64,000 bases of DNA, from positions 1,550,001-1,614,000 of the forward strand of contig CP025095.1 of the NCBI GenBank assembly GCA_002831545.1. Direction: 5' to 3'. Shown one piece after another: positions 27,625-37,289 of this stretch. The stretch is from Streptococcus suis (GTDB lineage: Bacteria; Bacillota; Bacilli; Lactobacillales; Streptococcaceae). The notes beneath the pieces were generated by a model that did not search any database, was not told where the DNA came from, and was given only the letters and a program-made list of their open reading frames with translations. The stretch's first letter is position 1, and each line of letters begins with the position of its first letter. A program made the translations under genes and the position numbers.

Positions 27625-27745
27625 TATAGTGATTTGAATTAGGAAAAGGACAACTTTAAGTTATAGTGTCAATAACCTACTCCTAAAATAACTTTAAAGT
27701 TTTCAAATTGATAAACTTAGATATGTCCTGCTTCATTTCACTATA
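27625..27745. repeat. 121-bp MITE-like element with terminal inverted repeats
   Basis: Left end TATAGTGATTTGAATTAGGA and right end, complemented, TATAGTGAAATGAAGCAGGA share 16 of 20 bases. A second inner inverted repeat, CTTTAAGTTAT with ATAACTTTAAAG, makes the element a long imperfect hairpin. It has no coding capacity. The TA at the ends would fit a non-autonomous IS630/Tc1-like element, but no parent is identified. Confidence 0.65.
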
Positions 27746-27766
27746 AATGAATATATTTGATGGCAC

Positions 27767-27796
27767 AAAAAAAGTCTGAACCTAAGCCCAGACCTT
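27767..27796 (-). terminator. Terminator after lacD
   Basis: On the minus-strand RNA AAGGUCUG (27796-27789) pairs with CAGACUUU, followed by a run of U. It lies 11 bp after the lacD stop. Confidence 0.82.
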
Positions 27797-27806
27797 ACTA
27801 AAACAA

Positions 27807-28808
27807 TTATTTTACTTCAACTTTTTCAGTCCAAGGACGCGCTGTAGTTGCTAGAACCTCGTTGAGTTCTTCTACGTTGCGGCGGCCTTGATCTGCCAAC
27901 CAAGCTTTGGCTGCTTCTTCACCCTCGCTTGCAAAGATGGCTACTGCATCCTTCCAAGTCGCCCGACCACACAGGACACCATTAAAGCTTGAACCAGCTT
28001 CTTTGGCAAAGACAAGGGTTTCTTGGAAAAGTTTAGCAGATACGCCAGCGCTCAAATAAATGAATGGCAAGTGGGTACTATCTGTTTGTTCCTTGAAGAA
28101 GGCCTTAGCTTCCTCAACTGTATAGACTGGCTCTTTATCTGTGTAGCCTTCTACAAAGTTCATATTGACAGGTACTTCAACCTTGAGCACGTCGGCATTA
28201 TAACGTGACTTACTAAATTCACGCATGGCACCATTGACCTTGTGTGGTTTGAGGGCTGCGTATTCACGAGAAGTCACATCCATATCGCTGGCATCATAAG
28301 TCAAGATTTCGACGAAGTAAGGAATATCTTCTGCGATACACTCACTACCAATGCGTTCTACCCAAGCATGCTTAATGTCGTTGATTTCTGGCTTGTCATC
28401 TACATCATAGTAAAGCAAGATTTTTACGGCATCCGCGCCCAATTCTTTGATACGTTTGGCTGACCAATTTGGCAAAAGGTCTGGCAAACGACCTGGTGTG
28501 GACGCATCGTAACCTGTTTTTTCATAAGCTGCAATGAAACCGCAATCTGCATGGCGCAATTCTGAAGCCGGAACACCGTATTCCGCATCCAAGAGAATGG
28601 AGCTTGCATAAGGAGTCAAATCGCTTGAGATGACTTTCTTGAAGTCAATCAAAATGTCATCACCAAATTCACCACCACCTGCTGCAGCAGCAAGCAGGCG
28701 TTTCAATGCACCACGTTGGTCAATCGCCAAGGCCGCAATCACCTGATCGCTGTTTGACAAGCGGGTCATGTGATTGAATTTTGCCTGAGAAAGTTGTAAT
28801 TTTGTCAT
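27807..28808 (-). CDS. lacD: Tagatose 1,6-diphosphate aldolase
   Basis: Cleaves tagatose 1,6-bisphosphate to dihydroxyacetone phosphate and glyceraldehyde 3-phosphate. The 333-residue protein matches LacD: LAIDQRGALKRLL, LLDAEYGVPASEL, VKILLYYDVDDKPEIND with the Schiff-base lysine, YDASDMDVTSREYA, LKVEVPVNMNFVEGY and FIYLSAGVSAKLFQETL. The ATG follows AGGAGGAAACTAATG. It lies 23 bp after nagA in one operon. No other lac-operon genes are near, so it is probably a stand-alone LacD used with amino-sugar breakdown, or a regulator-type paralogue (LacD.1 is known in S. pyogenes). The sequence does not decide between these. Confidence 0.92.
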   Translation of the reverse strand: MTKLQLSQAKFNHMTRLSNSDQVIAALAIDQRGALKRLLAAAAGGGEFGDDILIDFKKVISSDLTPYASSILLDAEYGVPASELRHADCGFIAAYEKTGYDASTPGRLPDLLPNWSAKRIKELGADAVKILLYYDVDDKPEINDIKHAWVERIGSECIAEDIPYFVEILTYDASDMDVTSREYAALKPHKVNGAMREFSKSRYNADVLKVEVPVNMNFVEGYTDKEPVYTVEEAKAFFKEQTDSTHLPFIYLSAGVSAKLFQETLVFAKEAGSSFNGVLCGRATWKDAVAIFASEGEEAAKAWLADQGRRNVEELNEVLATTARPWTEKVEVK

Positions 28809-28831
28809 TAGTTTCCTCCTAAGGAATTTTA

Positions 28832-29977
28832 TTAACCAAATCGTTTCACGCCATCTAGATAGGTCGCTTGTAAGCGTCCTGCATCATCTACGACGATAAA
28901 GTCTGCAGCTCGGCCTTCTGCAATCCGACCACAAATATGGTCAATATTGACAGAGCGAGCTGGTGCCAGAGAAGCCATACGAAGGGCATCAGGTAGGGAC
29001 ACCAAGCCCCATTTCACAACATTCTGCACTGCTTCGATCAATTCTAAGATAGAACCTGCCAAACTACCACTTTCTTTTAAACGAGCAGTTCCATCTTTTA
29101 CAACAACTTCAAATTCACCGAGGCGGGACTCCCCTTCCCCCATACCGCCAGCTCGCATACAGTCCGTAATCAAAACAGTTTCCTCTGCTCCACGTGCTTT
29201 GACCACGATTTCTGCCGCAGCTGGATGAACATGGTGTCCATCACAAATCATTTCCGCATAGACATTTTTTAAATTCAAAGCAGCTCCGACCATACCTGGT
29301 TCACGGTGATGAAGCCCACTCATCCCATTGTAAACATGGACGAAGATATTGGCACCAGCTTCTACTGCCGCTTCCGCTTGCGCATAGGTCGCATCGCTGT
29401 GAGCCAAGGCAGTATGAATTGCCTTGCTGTTAGCAAACTCGATGAATTCTTTGACGCCTTCACGTTCTGGAGCAATAGCAATTTTATTGACTAAACCTTT
29501 GGATAAGCTGTACCAGTTGTCCAACTTTTCAATGCATGGATCACTCATGTACTTAGGATTTTGTGCTCCCTTGTATTTTTCTGTAAAGAAAGGACCTTCT
29601 AAGAAAATACCTTGAATCTTGGCGCCTGTTTCCTGCCCTGCATAAGTCCCAATCGTTTCACAAACTGCATCTAAATTTTCAGTCGTATCTGTTAAGGTCG
29701 TTGGAAGCCAAGAGGTTACCCCACAAGACAAGAGGCCTTCTGAAATTACCTTGATCCCTTCAAAATCATTGTCCATAACATCGTGAGAAGCGTAGCCGTG
29801 GATATGTGTATCAACTAGCCCTGGTGCTAAATGAAAGTCAGAATAATCAACAATCTCCCCTTCAGGCTTTTCAGTCACAATCCGTCCAAACTGACCATTG
29901 TCAGTAATTTCCAAATAGGCTGATTTGACCTCACTCTCTGGTAAAATAATAGATTTTGCTTTTATAAATACTGTCAT
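28832..29977 (-). CDS. nagA: N-acetylglucosamine-6-phosphate deacetylase
   Basis: Deacetylates GlcNAc-6-phosphate to glucosamine-6-phosphate. It is an amidohydrolase-fold enzyme with LAPGLVDTHIHGYASHDVMD, FLEGPFFTEKYKGAQNP, ALAHSDATYAQAEAA, HVYNGMSGLHHREPG, CDGHHVHP and LITDCMRAGG. At 382 residues it has normal length. The start at 29977 (MTVFIKAKSIILPE) follows GGAGATAGT; the 16-codon upstream extension crosses the promoter region and is rejected. The gene shares an operon with lacD and has its own promoter with a NagR-like operator. Confidence 0.95.
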   Translation of the reverse strand: MTVFIKAKSIILPESEVKSAYLEITDNGQFGRIVTEKPEGEIVDYSDFHLAPGLVDTHIHGYASHDVMDNDFEGIKVISEGLLSCGVTSWLPTTLTDTTENLDAVCETIGTYAGQETGAKIQGIFLEGPFFTEKYKGAQNPKYMSDPCIEKLDNWYSLSKGLVNKIAIAPEREGVKEFIEFANSKAIHTALAHSDATYAQAEAAVEAGANIFVHVYNGMSGLHHREPGMVGAALNLKNVYAEMICDGHHVHPAAAEIVVKARGAEETVLITDCMRAGGMGEGESRLGEFEVVVKDGTARLKESGSLAGSILELIEAVQNVVKWGLVSLPDALRMASLAPARSVNIDHICGRIAEGRAADFIVVDDAGRLQATYLDGVKRFG

Positions 29978-30012
29978 ACTATCTCCTTTATTGATATATA
30001 TACTTATCAAAC

Positions 30013-30065
30013 TGGTTATAACCATATACTAAATATATTGTAGAACTTCTATTAGAAAATGTCAA
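30013..30065 (-). promoter_or_regulatory. nagA-lacD promoter and NagR/DasR-like operator
   Basis: On the minus strand TTGACA (30065-30060), 17 bp, TACAAT (30042-30037). About 12 bp downstream is the perfect palindrome TGGTTATAACCA (30024-30013). The form TGGT-N4-ACCA matches the known operator of GntR-family NagR/DasR/YvoA repressors, which respond to glucosamine-6-phosphate. Its place just after the start site fits repression. Inference from motif and gene function. Confidence 0.75.
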
Positions 30066-30110
30066 GTAATTACCATAACTTTATAAGAAATGGATGCTGT
30101 GAGAAGGTAG

Positions 30111-30172
30111 AAAAAAGAGTTCTTACTCCCCAAAGTACCGTTTCTGAATCTGTACTTGGAGATAAGAACTCT
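30111..30172 (-). terminator. Terminator of the aroD-ylbF operon
   Basis: AGAGTTCTTACTCC (30116-30129) pairs with GGAGATAAGAACTCT (30158-30172) with a bulge, extended inward by further pairing (AGTAC with GTACT). A run of six A at 30111-30116 gives the U tract on the minus strand. It lies about 68 bp after the ylbF-like gene. Confidence 0.85.
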
Positions 30173-30239
30173 ACGTAAGCAGTGTATACTAGGCGTCAAT
30201 CCATGACCTAACACCCTGCTCCTATCAAATATAAATATA

Positions 30240-30578
30240 TTACAACAATTCGTTGAGAGGCTTGAAGATGATACGTTCCAAATCAGCTACATAAGTTCCC
30301 AATTGTTGTTGCTTGCTGAAATATTCCGTCAAAAGTGGATTTCCCTGAACTTTCTTGTTGAAATCCAACATTTTCTTTTGGTCAGCTTCAGTAGGAATTT
30401 CACCAGCCTGCAATTTAGATTGGATTTCTTTTTGGAAAGAAATATAACTTTCCAATATTTCTTTGGCTTCTGAATCCCCCTCAACTGAGACCTTAACGGC
30501 TTCCACTGCCTTATATTCAGGCAGGTTACGGATTGCACGTTCCAATTCATTTGCTATATCATAGATATTTGTTGACAT
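30240..30578 (-). CDS. YlbF/YmcA (UPF0342) family protein
   Basis: A 112-residue, acidic, almost wholly helical protein: MSTNIYDIANELERAIRNLP, with DSEAKEILESYISFQKEIQ and LTEYFSKQQQLGTYVADLER. The family includes B. subtilis YlbF and YmcA, parts of the Y-complex acting with RNase Y. UPF0342 members in streptococci regularly lie between tyrA and aroA. It lies 9 bp after tyrA and ends the operon here. A role in RNA processing is only a family-based guess. Confidence 0.85.
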   Translation of the reverse strand: MSTNIYDIANELERAIRNLPEYKAVEAVKVSVEGDSEAKEILESYISFQKEIQSKLQAGEIPTEADQKKMLDFNKKVQGNPLLTEYFSKQQQLGTYVADLERIIFKPLNELL

Positions 30579-30587
30579 AATTTTCTC

Positions 30588-31691
30588 CTAATCTAAATGG
30601 ATTTTGTAAGTCGTCTGCTCTCTTAAACGTTTCGCAGCGTCTTCCAAATTTCCTTTGTTTTTAAACGTAATTTGTAAAATACCGTGTATATCTTCACGGT
30701 TCTCTTCATTGATACGAATATTGACAATGGAAATACCCCGTAAGACTTCCAAAACCTTCAAAATCGTATCTTCCTCATCAGGAACACTAAGGAATAAATC
30801 GTAGAAAGAATCAACACCTGCACGCTTGTGAATTTCCATGGCTTTACGAGTTTGACGTCCTTTATCAAAAAAGTCCCAAATTGCTTTTTGATCGCCAGAT
30901 CTGAGAACATCTGAAATTTCTGAGAGACGTGCTTGAAATTCCTCGATTCGATTTAGAATAGAATCTGCATTGGTTAGCAAAATGCTAGTCCACATGCTCG
31001 GCTCACTTTCCGCAATCCGTGTCATATCTCTAAATCCTCCAGCTGCAAAATTATTCGTAAAGGGATGATCTTGCGCAAACTCTCCAGCTTGGTGCATCAA
31101 ACTAGAAGCCAATACGTGTGGAAAATGTGAAATTTGACTGGTCACACGGTCATGTTCTGCCGCATCAATCTGAACAAAACGTGCCCCCGTTCCAGATAAC
31201 AAATCTGTCAATCGAGGAACCGCATCCTGCTTGGTAGCCTGACACGGTGTCATAATGTAGTAAGCATTCTCAAATAGATGGAGATCTGCTGCACTGGCAC
31301 CAGATTTATGACTACCTGCCATAGGGTGTCCACCGATAAAATTAATTTGTCTTGGCGCCAAATGTTCCTCAGCAACAGCCACAATTGCAGACTTCGTTGA
31401 ACCTGCATCTGTAATCAAGACCGTATCCTTCAATTCAAGAGCACTAAATTCTTCAATCAAACGCAAAGAAACTTGAATTGGAACACACAGAAGAATCACA
31501 TCCGCCTGCTTTGCTACACCCTCCAATTCCATTGATACCTCATCAACCATCCCCTTGCCCAAGGCAATTTGGCATGATTGTTCGTTAGGATCAAAGCCAA
31601 TGAGGTGATAGTCAGGATGGTCTTTGCGAATACAGAGCGCAAGTGAACTTCCAATCAACCCTAGACCTACAATTAAAATCGTTTTTTTCAT
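30588..31691 (-). CDS. tyrA: Prephenate dehydrogenase with C-terminal ACT domain
   Basis: NAD-dependent oxidative decarboxylation of prephenate to 4-hydroxyphenylpyruvate, the tyrosine branch. The N-terminal Rossmann motif is VGLGLIGSSLALCI. The catalytic region has FIGGHPMAGSHKSG and TSQISHFPHVLASSLMHQAG. The helical dimer region contains GGFRDMTRIAESEPSMWTSI. An ACT domain (about residues 300-367) is likely the tyrosine feedback site. Length is normal at 367 residues. It lies between aroC and ylbF in the operon. The phenylalanine-branch gene pheA is not in the window. Confidence 0.95.
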   Translation of the reverse strand: MKKTILIVGLGLIGSSLALCIRKDHPDYHLIGFDPNEQSCQIALGKGMVDEVSMELEGVAKQADVILLCVPIQVSLRLIEEFSALELKDTVLITDAGSTKSAIVAVAEEHLAPRQINFIGGHPMAGSHKSGASAADLHLFENAYYIMTPCQATKQDAVPRLTDLLSGTGARFVQIDAAEHDRVTSQISHFPHVLASSLMHQAGEFAQDHPFTNNFAAGGFRDMTRIAESEPSMWTSILLTNADSILNRIEEFQARLSEISDVLRSGDQKAIWDFFDKGRQTRKAMEIHKRAGVDSFYDLFLSVPDEEDTILKVLEVLRGISIVNIRINEENREDIHGILQITFKNKGNLEDAAKRLREQTTYKIHLD

Positions 31692-31698
31692 TAATTAC

Positions 31699-32865
31699 CT
31701 AGAAATTTTTGACATAGTCGCGATGACTGGCTACTGCAGCTTTCAATTCCTCCATATTATCGGAAGAGAACTTCTCTAGGATTTCTGTCGCTAGAGTTGT
31801 GGCTACGACTGATTCCATGACCACACCAGCTGCTGGGAGAGCCGTTGGATCTGAACGTTCCACAGTAGCTTTATAAGGCTCATGAGTATCAATGTCAACC
31901 GACATCAATGGCTTATAGAGGGTCGGAATTGGTTTCATAACACCACGAATAATCAGAGCCTCGCCATTGGTCATACCACCTTCGAAACCACCTAGATTAT
32001 TGGTTCGGCGTGTATATCCTTTTTCTTGGGACCAGAGAATTTCGTCCATGACTTGACTCCCTTTGAGATAGCCAGCTTGGAAGCCTACTCCAAATTCTAC
32101 TCCCTTAAAAGCATTGATTGAAACAACAGCCTGCGCTAATTTTGCATCTAACTTTTTATCCCATTGCACATATGACCCCAAGCCAGCTGGAACTCCTCCA
32201 ACAACAGTCTCAATCACTCCGCCAATAGTATCTCCATCTCGCTTGATTTGATCAATATAGGCTTTTATTTCTTCTTCACGCTCTTGGTTGACAATGGATA
32301 CTTCTGACTGGGCTGCACGCTCTTTGATTTCTGCTACGCTTAAACCATCTGGGACATCAATTTCCTTCCCTCCGAAAACGACTACATGGTTAGCAATTTC
32401 AATATCCAACTCAGCCAAAATCCGTTTGGCAACCGCACCTACAGCCACACGCATAGTTGTCTCACGCGCACTAGAACGCTCCAAGGAATTACGCAAATCA
32501 TCAAAGCGATATTTCATACCACCAACTAGGTCAGCATGTCCTGGTCGTGGATGTTTGATACGACGCTTACTTTTGAGTTTCTCTTCGATATCCTCAACTG
32601 CCATAATATCCAACCATTTTTGATGGTCTTTATTGGTCACATTCAATGTAATCGGGGCACCTGTTGTCTTGCCGTGACGAACACCAGCCGTAATCTCTAC
32701 GCGATCTGTTTCAATCTGCATCCGACTACCACGACCGTATCCCCCCTGGCGACGTTTTAAATCTTCATTAATATCCTCAGCTGTTAAAGGAAGACCAGCT
32801 GGAACTCCCTCAATAATGGCTGTTAGACGTGGTCCGTGAGACTCACCAGCTGTTAAATAACGCAT
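31699..32865 (-). CDS. aroC: Chorismate synthase
   Basis: Makes chorismate from EPSP, using reduced flavin. The 388-residue protein has the three signature stretches: [40 protein letters not shown] to [20 protein letters not shown] with [16 protein letters not shown], and [11 protein letters not shown] with [15 protein letters not shown]. It is followed after 7 bp by tyrA and preceded by aroD with a 2-bp gap, so all three are translated together. Confidence 0.97.
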   Translation of the reverse strand: MRYLTAGESHGPRLTAIIEGVPAGLPLTAEDINEDLKRRQGGYGRGSRMQIETDRVEITAGVRHGKTTGAPITLNVTNKDHQKWLDIMAVEDIEEKLKSKRRIKHPRPGHADLVGGMKYRFDDLRNSLERSSARETTMRVAVGAVAKRILAELDIEIANHVVVFGGKEIDVPDGLSVAEIKERAAQSEVSIVNQEREEEIKAYIDQIKRDGDTIGGVIETVVGGVPAGLGSYVQWDKKLDAKLAQAVVSINAFKGVEFGVGFQAGYLKGSQVMDEILWSQEKGYTRRTNNLGGFEGGMTNGEALIIRGVMKPIPTLYKPLMSVDIDTHEPYKATVERSDPTALPAAGVVMESVVATTLATEILEKFSSDNMEELKAAVASHRDYVKNF

Positions 32866-32867
32866 AC

Positions 32868-33542
32868 TTAATTCTCCAAAATTTCCAAAAACTTACGAGT
32901 ATTGCCTAAAGACATCTGTCCAGGTGCAGATGTTTCATCTAAGCTGGCAAAAGTCCAGCAGGATCCTGTAATCACACCTGCAATACGCGTTAACTTCCCT
33001 AGTTCACCCATAGCGATTGTCGCAAATGTCTGCTCGGTGTTCAGCGATTTAAAACCACGAGTATAATTCATAACATCTAGGACATCCTGCTCTGTCTTAG
33101 CCATTACAGCCATTTTAACAACAGCTGGTGACAGGCTAGTTAGTTCAGACATGATTTCCATATAATTAGACGGTGTTTCCTCAAAATTATGATAACTCAA
33201 CACAAGATTAGGAAACTCCAACATCTGCTCAAAAACCGGCTTATAAGAATAATATTCAAAATCAATATAATCTGGCTGATAAAGCGCTGCAACTTCTTTG
33301 ATTAAATTGACATATTCTTGATCGTCCAAATCCAAGTGGCCACCTTCACGTGTTGTTCGAATGGTGAAAACCACTTCCTTACCATTACATTTTTCAAATA
33401 TAGCAGGTGCTACTCTTAAAATATCATCTTTCGGAAGATAGTCTGCTCGCCATTCAACAATATCTGCCTCTGCTAGACGTTCTACATCAATGGCCTCTAC
33501 ATCTTCCAGATTTCTAGGCATAATAGGAACTACTATTTTCAT
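32868..33542 (-). CDS. aroD: 3-dehydroquinate dehydratase, type I
   Basis: Dehydrates 3-dehydroquinate to 3-dehydroshikimate through a Schiff base. Type I features are [41 protein letters not shown] with the catalytic His, and [11 protein letters not shown] with the catalytic Lys. At 224 residues it is normal. Its ATG overlaps the stop of the upstream methyltransferase gene (ATGA), so translation is coupled. Confidence 0.95.
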   Translation of the reverse strand: MKIVVPIMPRNLEDVEAIDVERLAEADIVEWRADYLPKDDILRVAPAIFEKCNGKEVVFTIRTTREGGHLDLDDQEYVNLIKEVAALYQPDYIDFEYYSYKPVFEQMLEFPNLVLSYHNFEETPSNYMEIMSELTSLSPAVVKMAVMAKTEQDVLDVMNYTRGFKSLNTEQTFATIAMGELGKLTRIAGVITGSCWTFASLDETSAPGQMSLGNTRKFLEILEN

Positions 33543-34702
33543 TTATCTACCTGTATCGTAAAGACCTTTAGGTAATTACTACTTTCATCATTTTTATTGA
33601 TTACAAAATCGGCCGGCAAGCGGTAACTTGCCTCATAACGGTGTTTTCTAACACCAAAACCTTTTTCAATCTGCCGTTTAAATTTTTCAACAGAAACATT
33701 TGCGGCGTTGGTCGAAGCGATAATAGTTCCACCTGTATTTAGTATTTCCAAAGATTGAGAAATCAACTTGTGATAATCTTTGGCTACTGAAAAGGTTTGT
33801 TTCTTATTTCGTGCAAAGCTTGGCGGATCCAAGACAATCACATCATAAGTTAAGCCTTTACGTTTGGCATATTTGAAATATTCAAATACATCCATTACTA
33901 CAAAGTGATGATTATCTAAGTCTAAACTATTAACCTTAAAGTGAGCTTTAGAAAGTTCTCGCGAGCGTTTGGCTAAGTCAACAGAAGTCGTTTCCCCTGC
34001 TCCGCCCATGGCAGCAGCAATAGAAAATGCTGCCGTATACGAAAACATGTTCAAAAGTGACTTGCCTGCTGCCAGACCATCCACCAAGGAACCACGTACC
34101 TCATGCTGATCCAAAAAGATTCCCGTCATCAGACCATCATTCATAAAGACCTGATAGTGAACTCCATTTTCCAACACAGTGAAATATTCAGGGGCTTCTT
34201 CTCCATACAGATGAGTAGACTCAAAGGCCAAACCTTTAAAACGAATCTTCTCATAAGCTCCTCTTACTTCTGGAAATACCTGTTGAAAGGCAGCAACAAT
34301 CATCTCTTTAACAGAATAAATAAAGGTATTATACCATGAAAAAACTGCGTATTCATCATACAAGTCAACCGTCATTCCGCCAAAATTATCTCCATCTTGA
34401 TTAAATAAACGAAAAGCGTTCGTCACCTCAGATTGATAAAAATGTTGACGTTTCTGTTTAGCATCCACGAATAGTTTAACAAAAAAATCCATGGTCAAAT
34501 CTTGATTGCTTCTACTAAACAGCCAGCCTATTCCCTTATTCTGTTTGGATAAATAAGCCTGGCCCAAATAGCTTCCAGACTCTGAATACAAAACAGCCAG
34601 CCTGTCTTCATCAAACGAAAAACCTGAAAAATCAGCGCTATCCAAGAGTTGAATCCCTCTGTTTATTTTCTGTTCTGCAATACGGTTTACCTTTATTTTC
34701 AT
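33539..34702 (-). CDS. Class I SAM-dependent rRNA methyltransferase (RlmI/RlmK-like, PUA domain)
   Basis: A 387-residue protein with a PUA-like N-terminus ([20 protein letters not shown]), an RlmI-type central region with [20 protein letters not shown], the SAM-binding region [20 protein letters not shown], and the catalytic motif [14 protein letters not shown]. The family methylates cytosine 5 of 23S rRNA; the exact target base cannot be told from sequence. It heads the aroD-aroC-tyrA-ylbF operon. The promoter's predicted start falls on the ATG itself and no ribosome site precedes it, so the mRNA may be leaderless. Confidence 0.88.
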   Translation of the reverse strand: MKIKVNRIAEQKINRGIQLLDSADFSGFSFDEDRLAVLYSESGSYLGQAYLSKQNKGIGWLFSRSNQDLTMDFFVKLFVDAKQKRQHFYQSEVTNAFRLFNQDGDNFGGMTVDLYDEYAVFSWYNTFIYSVKEMIVAAFQQVFPEVRGAYEKIRFKGLAFESTHLYGEEAPEYFTVLENGVHYQVFMNDGLMTGIFLDQHEVRGSLVDGLAAGKSLLNMFSYTAAFSIAAAMGGAGETTSVDLAKRSRELSKAHFKVNSLDLDNHHFVVMDVFEYFKYAKRKGLTYDVIVLDPPSFARNKKQTFSVAKDYHKLISQSLEILNTGGTIIASTNAANVSVEKFKRQIEKGFGVRKHRYEASYRLPADFVINKNDESSNYLKVFTIQVDK

Positions 34703-34708
34703 AGAATT

Positions 34709-34738
34709 ATTATAACATGTTTCTTCATACTATGCCAA
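34709..34738 (-). promoter_or_regulatory. Promoter of the methyltransferase-aroD operon (leaderless geometry)
   Basis: On the minus strand TTGGCA (34738-34733), 18 bp, and an extended -10 TGTTATAAT ending at 34709. The expected start, 7 nt further, is 34702, which is the A of the start codon. Confidence 0.65.
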
Positions 34739-34752
34739 AAAAACTCTAAACT

Positions 34753-34782
34753 TTGAGGCTTATTTTAAAATTATGGTATAAT
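34753..34782 (+). promoter_or_regulatory. Promoter of the LtaS-family gene
   Basis: TTGAGG (34753-34758), 18 bp, then an extended -10 TGGTATAAT (34774-34782). Transcription would start near 34789, about 30 nt before the GTG start. Confidence 0.72.
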
Positions 34783-34818
34783 GAACTAAGCTTTTAGAAA
34801 GGACCATGAGGTTTTATT

Positions 34819-36993
34819 GTGAAAAAACTAATTGACTACGTCAAGAAGAGCGGACAAACTCGACTTGGCTTCGTCTTGATTTTGCTAATGATTTACTGGC
34901 TCAAAACACTCTGGGCCTACTATGTTGATTTTAATTTAGATACCCAAGGATTTTTCCAAAATTTTATCGCTATTATGAATCCTCTACCAGTAGGAATTTT
35001 ATTGCTTGGTCTCTCGCTTTATATAAAGAATACGAAGGCATTCTATAGTGTAACGATGACCATTTATATTGTTCTTTTCGCCTGGCTCTTTTCAAATGCA
35101 GTCTATTATAGAGAATTTTCCGATTATATCTCCATTTCTACCATGATGGCTACCTCTAGCGTATCTGCTGGATTAGGAGAAGCAGCTCTTAAGTTATTTA
35201 GGCTATGGGATATTGTCTATTTTCTTGATTTTATAGCTTTTGGTTTCTTAGTCTACCGTAAGGCATTTCACTGGGACAAAACTCCATTTCATAAAAAATC
35301 TAGCTTTGCCATCACAGCCTTTTCAGTATTATTATTCTCTATCAATCTCTTTTTAGCAGAAATTGATAGACCTGAGCTACTTACGAGAGGATTTTCTAAT
35401 ACTTATATCGTCAGAGCCCTTGGTTTACCAGCTTTCCTTGGCTACAATGCTAATCAAACCTACAATGCCCATAAGGATCGCTCTGGGGCCACCGCCTCAG
35501 ACCTGGAGCCTGTAAAACAATATATTACAGAACATTATGCTCAGCCGAATGACAACTACTTCGGTATTGCCAAAGGACGAAATGTTATCTATCTCCACCT
35601 AGAAAGCTTACAACAATTTGTTATTGACTATAAGTTGAACGTCAATGGTGTCGAATACGAAGTCACACCTTTCCTCAATTCTCTGTATCATTCTAGCTCT
35701 ACTCTCGCCTTTTCTAATTTCTTTAACCAAGTGAAGGCAGGTAAAACCTCTGATGCCGAAACCATGATTGAAACCTCACTTTTTGGACTCAATCAAGGCT
35801 CTTTCATGGTCCAATATGGCGGAAGCAATACCCAGCAAGCCGCACCATATATTCTCTCTCAAAATGGTGGCTATACATCTGCTGTATTCCACGGTAACGC
35901 AGCTAGTTTCTGGAATAGGAACAACACCTATAAACAATGGGGTTACAATTACTTCTTTGATCAATCCTATTTCTCTAAAGCCACTGCTGAAAATTCATTC
36001 CAATACGGTCTGAATGATAAAATCATGTTCGCCGACTCTATCCAATATCTGGAACATTTACAGCAACCCTTCTATACCAAATTTATCACAGTTTCCAACC
36101 ACTACCCCTATACAACCAGCTTGATTGGGGATGAGATTGGCTTTCCATTAGCCAATACAGATGATGAAACCATTAATGGCTATTTTGCTACTGCAAACTA
36201 TCTCGATGCGTCCATAAAGGCATTTTTCGATTACTTAAAAGCGACTGGCTTGTACGAAAACTCCGTCATCGTTCTCTATGGTGATCACTATGGAATTTCT
36301 AATTCACGCAATCCTGACTTGGCACCGTTGATTGGAAAAGATTCTCAGACTTGGTCAGATTTTGACAATGCCATGATGCAACGTGTTCCATATATGATTG
36401 TTGTACCTAGAATGACCAACGGTGGGATTTTTGATACCTACGGTGGTGAGATTGATGCACTTCCTACTCTCGAACATCTTTTAGGAATCAAATCCGATAA
36501 CTATCTTCAAGTTGGTCAAGACCTACTTTCCAGCCAACACAGCCAAATCGTGGCTCTTCGAACCGCTGGCAGTTTTATCACACCAAAATACACTAGCTAC
36601 GAAGGTAAAATCTACTATACAGAAACTGGTCTTGAAATTACAAATCCAGATGAGACAACTCAGAAAGAAATTGATGCAATTAAAGAAGCTACCGCAGCAC
36701 AACTGGCGACTAGCGATGCCATTCAAACTGGTGACCTTATCCGATTCTTCGACAATGGATTGCCAGCCTTGGATTCAAGTCAATATAACTACATTGACTC
36801 ATTGGCTGCCGAGATTGCACTGGAGAATAAACTTGGTACACAATCGACAAGTTTGTATAGTAAAAACGGCAATAAGTCAACAATTGAACTATTTAAAGCA
36901 CCAAGCTACCTAGAACTTCACGGTAGTACAACTGCTACTAGCACACCAAATACTGGTACTACCTCAACAAGTACCAGTTCAACTTCGCAGTAA
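34819..36993 (+). CDS. LTA synthase family membrane sulfatase-fold enzyme
   Basis: Five N-terminal membrane segments (residues about 15-190) are followed by an extracellular sulfatase-fold domain with VIYLHLESLQQFVIDY, the nucleophile region KAGKTSDAETMIETS (Thr), HGNAASFWNRNNTYKQWGY, FITVSNHYPYTTS and VIVLYGDHYGISNS. These match LtaS, which polymerises glycerol phosphate from phosphatidylglycerol into lipoteichoic acid. The 724-residue length includes a Ser/Thr-rich tail that looks like a linker. GTG 34819 follows GAGG by 7 nt. It is monocistronic with its own terminator. Streptococci can carry two LtaS-like paralogues, so whether this is the main LTA synthase is not certain. Confidence 0.88.
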   Translation: MKKLIDYVKKSGQTRLGFVLILLMIYWLKTLWAYYVDFNLDTQGFFQNFIAIMNPLPVGILLLGLSLYIKNTKAFYSVTMTIYIVLFAWLFSNAVYYREFSDYISISTMMATSSVSAGLGEAALKLFRLWDIVYFLDFIAFGFLVYRKAFHWDKTPFHKKSSFAITAFSVLLFSINLFLAEIDRPELLTRGFSNTYIVRALGLPAFLGYNANQTYNAHKDRSGATASDLEPVKQYITEHYAQPNDNYFGIAKGRNVIYLHLESLQQFVIDYKLNVNGVEYEVTPFLNSLYHSSSTLAFSNFFNQVKAGKTSDAETMIETSLFGLNQGSFMVQYGGSNTQQAAPYILSQNGGYTSAVFHGNAASFWNRNNTYKQWGYNYFFDQSYFSKATAENSFQYGLNDKIMFADSIQYLEHLQQPFYTKFITVSNHYPYTTSLIGDEIGFPLANTDDETINGYFATANYLDASIKAFFDYLKATGLYENSVIVLYGDHYGISNSRNPDLAPLIGKDSQTWSDFDNAMMQRVPYMIVVPRMTNGGIFDTYGGEIDALPTLEHLLGIKSDNYLQVGQDLLSSQHSQIVALRTAGSFITPKYTSYEGKIYYTETGLEITNPDETTQKEIDAIKEATAAQLATSDAIQTGDLIRFFDNGLPALDSSQYNYIDSLAAEIALENKLGTQSTSLYSKNGNKSTIELFKAPSYLELHGSTTATSTPNTGTTSTSTSSTSQ

Positions 36994-37000
36994 TACACTA

Positions 37001-37047
37001 AAAGGCTTAGAATCATGTCAGTTACTACATTGATTCTAAGCCTTTTT
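37001..37047 (+). terminator. Terminator of the LtaS-family gene
   Basis: AAAGGCTTAGAATCA (37001-37015 region) pairs perfectly with TGATTCTAAGCCTTT (37031-37045), followed by further T. It lies 8 bp after the stop codon. Confidence 0.93.
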
Positions 37048-37254
37048 ATACTCAATGAAAATTAAAAACAGACTAGCTCCAAAGGTTTGGGGAACCTTTG
37101 GAGGTTGGAGATAGAGCGAACGTAGTTCGTTTCTACTTAGCAGATAGAACCCTGTTACTATTTTGTTTCAAGGTAACAGGCTGAAAGGCTCCACTGGAGC
37201 CTTTCACTCATCAAATCAAGTCAACAACGTCTGATTTTGATTTTCGAAGAGTAT
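37048..37254. repeat. 207-bp intergenic repeat with inverted ends
   Basis: The ends are ATACTCAATGAAAATTAAAA and the complement of the right end, ATACTCTTCGAAAATCAAAA, both continuing into CAGAC. Internal hairpins include CCAAAGGTT/AACCTTTGG and GGCTCCACTGGAGCC. The right-hand 44 bp recur at 27498-27540. The form resembles widespread streptococcal intergenic repeats that begin ATACTCTTCGAAAATC. It holds no gene. Confidence 0.72.
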
Positions 37255-37289
37255 TAGACCACTATTTCAAATCACTCATCTCTATTGCA

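Noticed and set aside
32288..32760. Plus-strand frames opposite aroC
   Set aside because: They have no ribosome sites or domains and follow the codon pattern of the minus-strand aroC gene.
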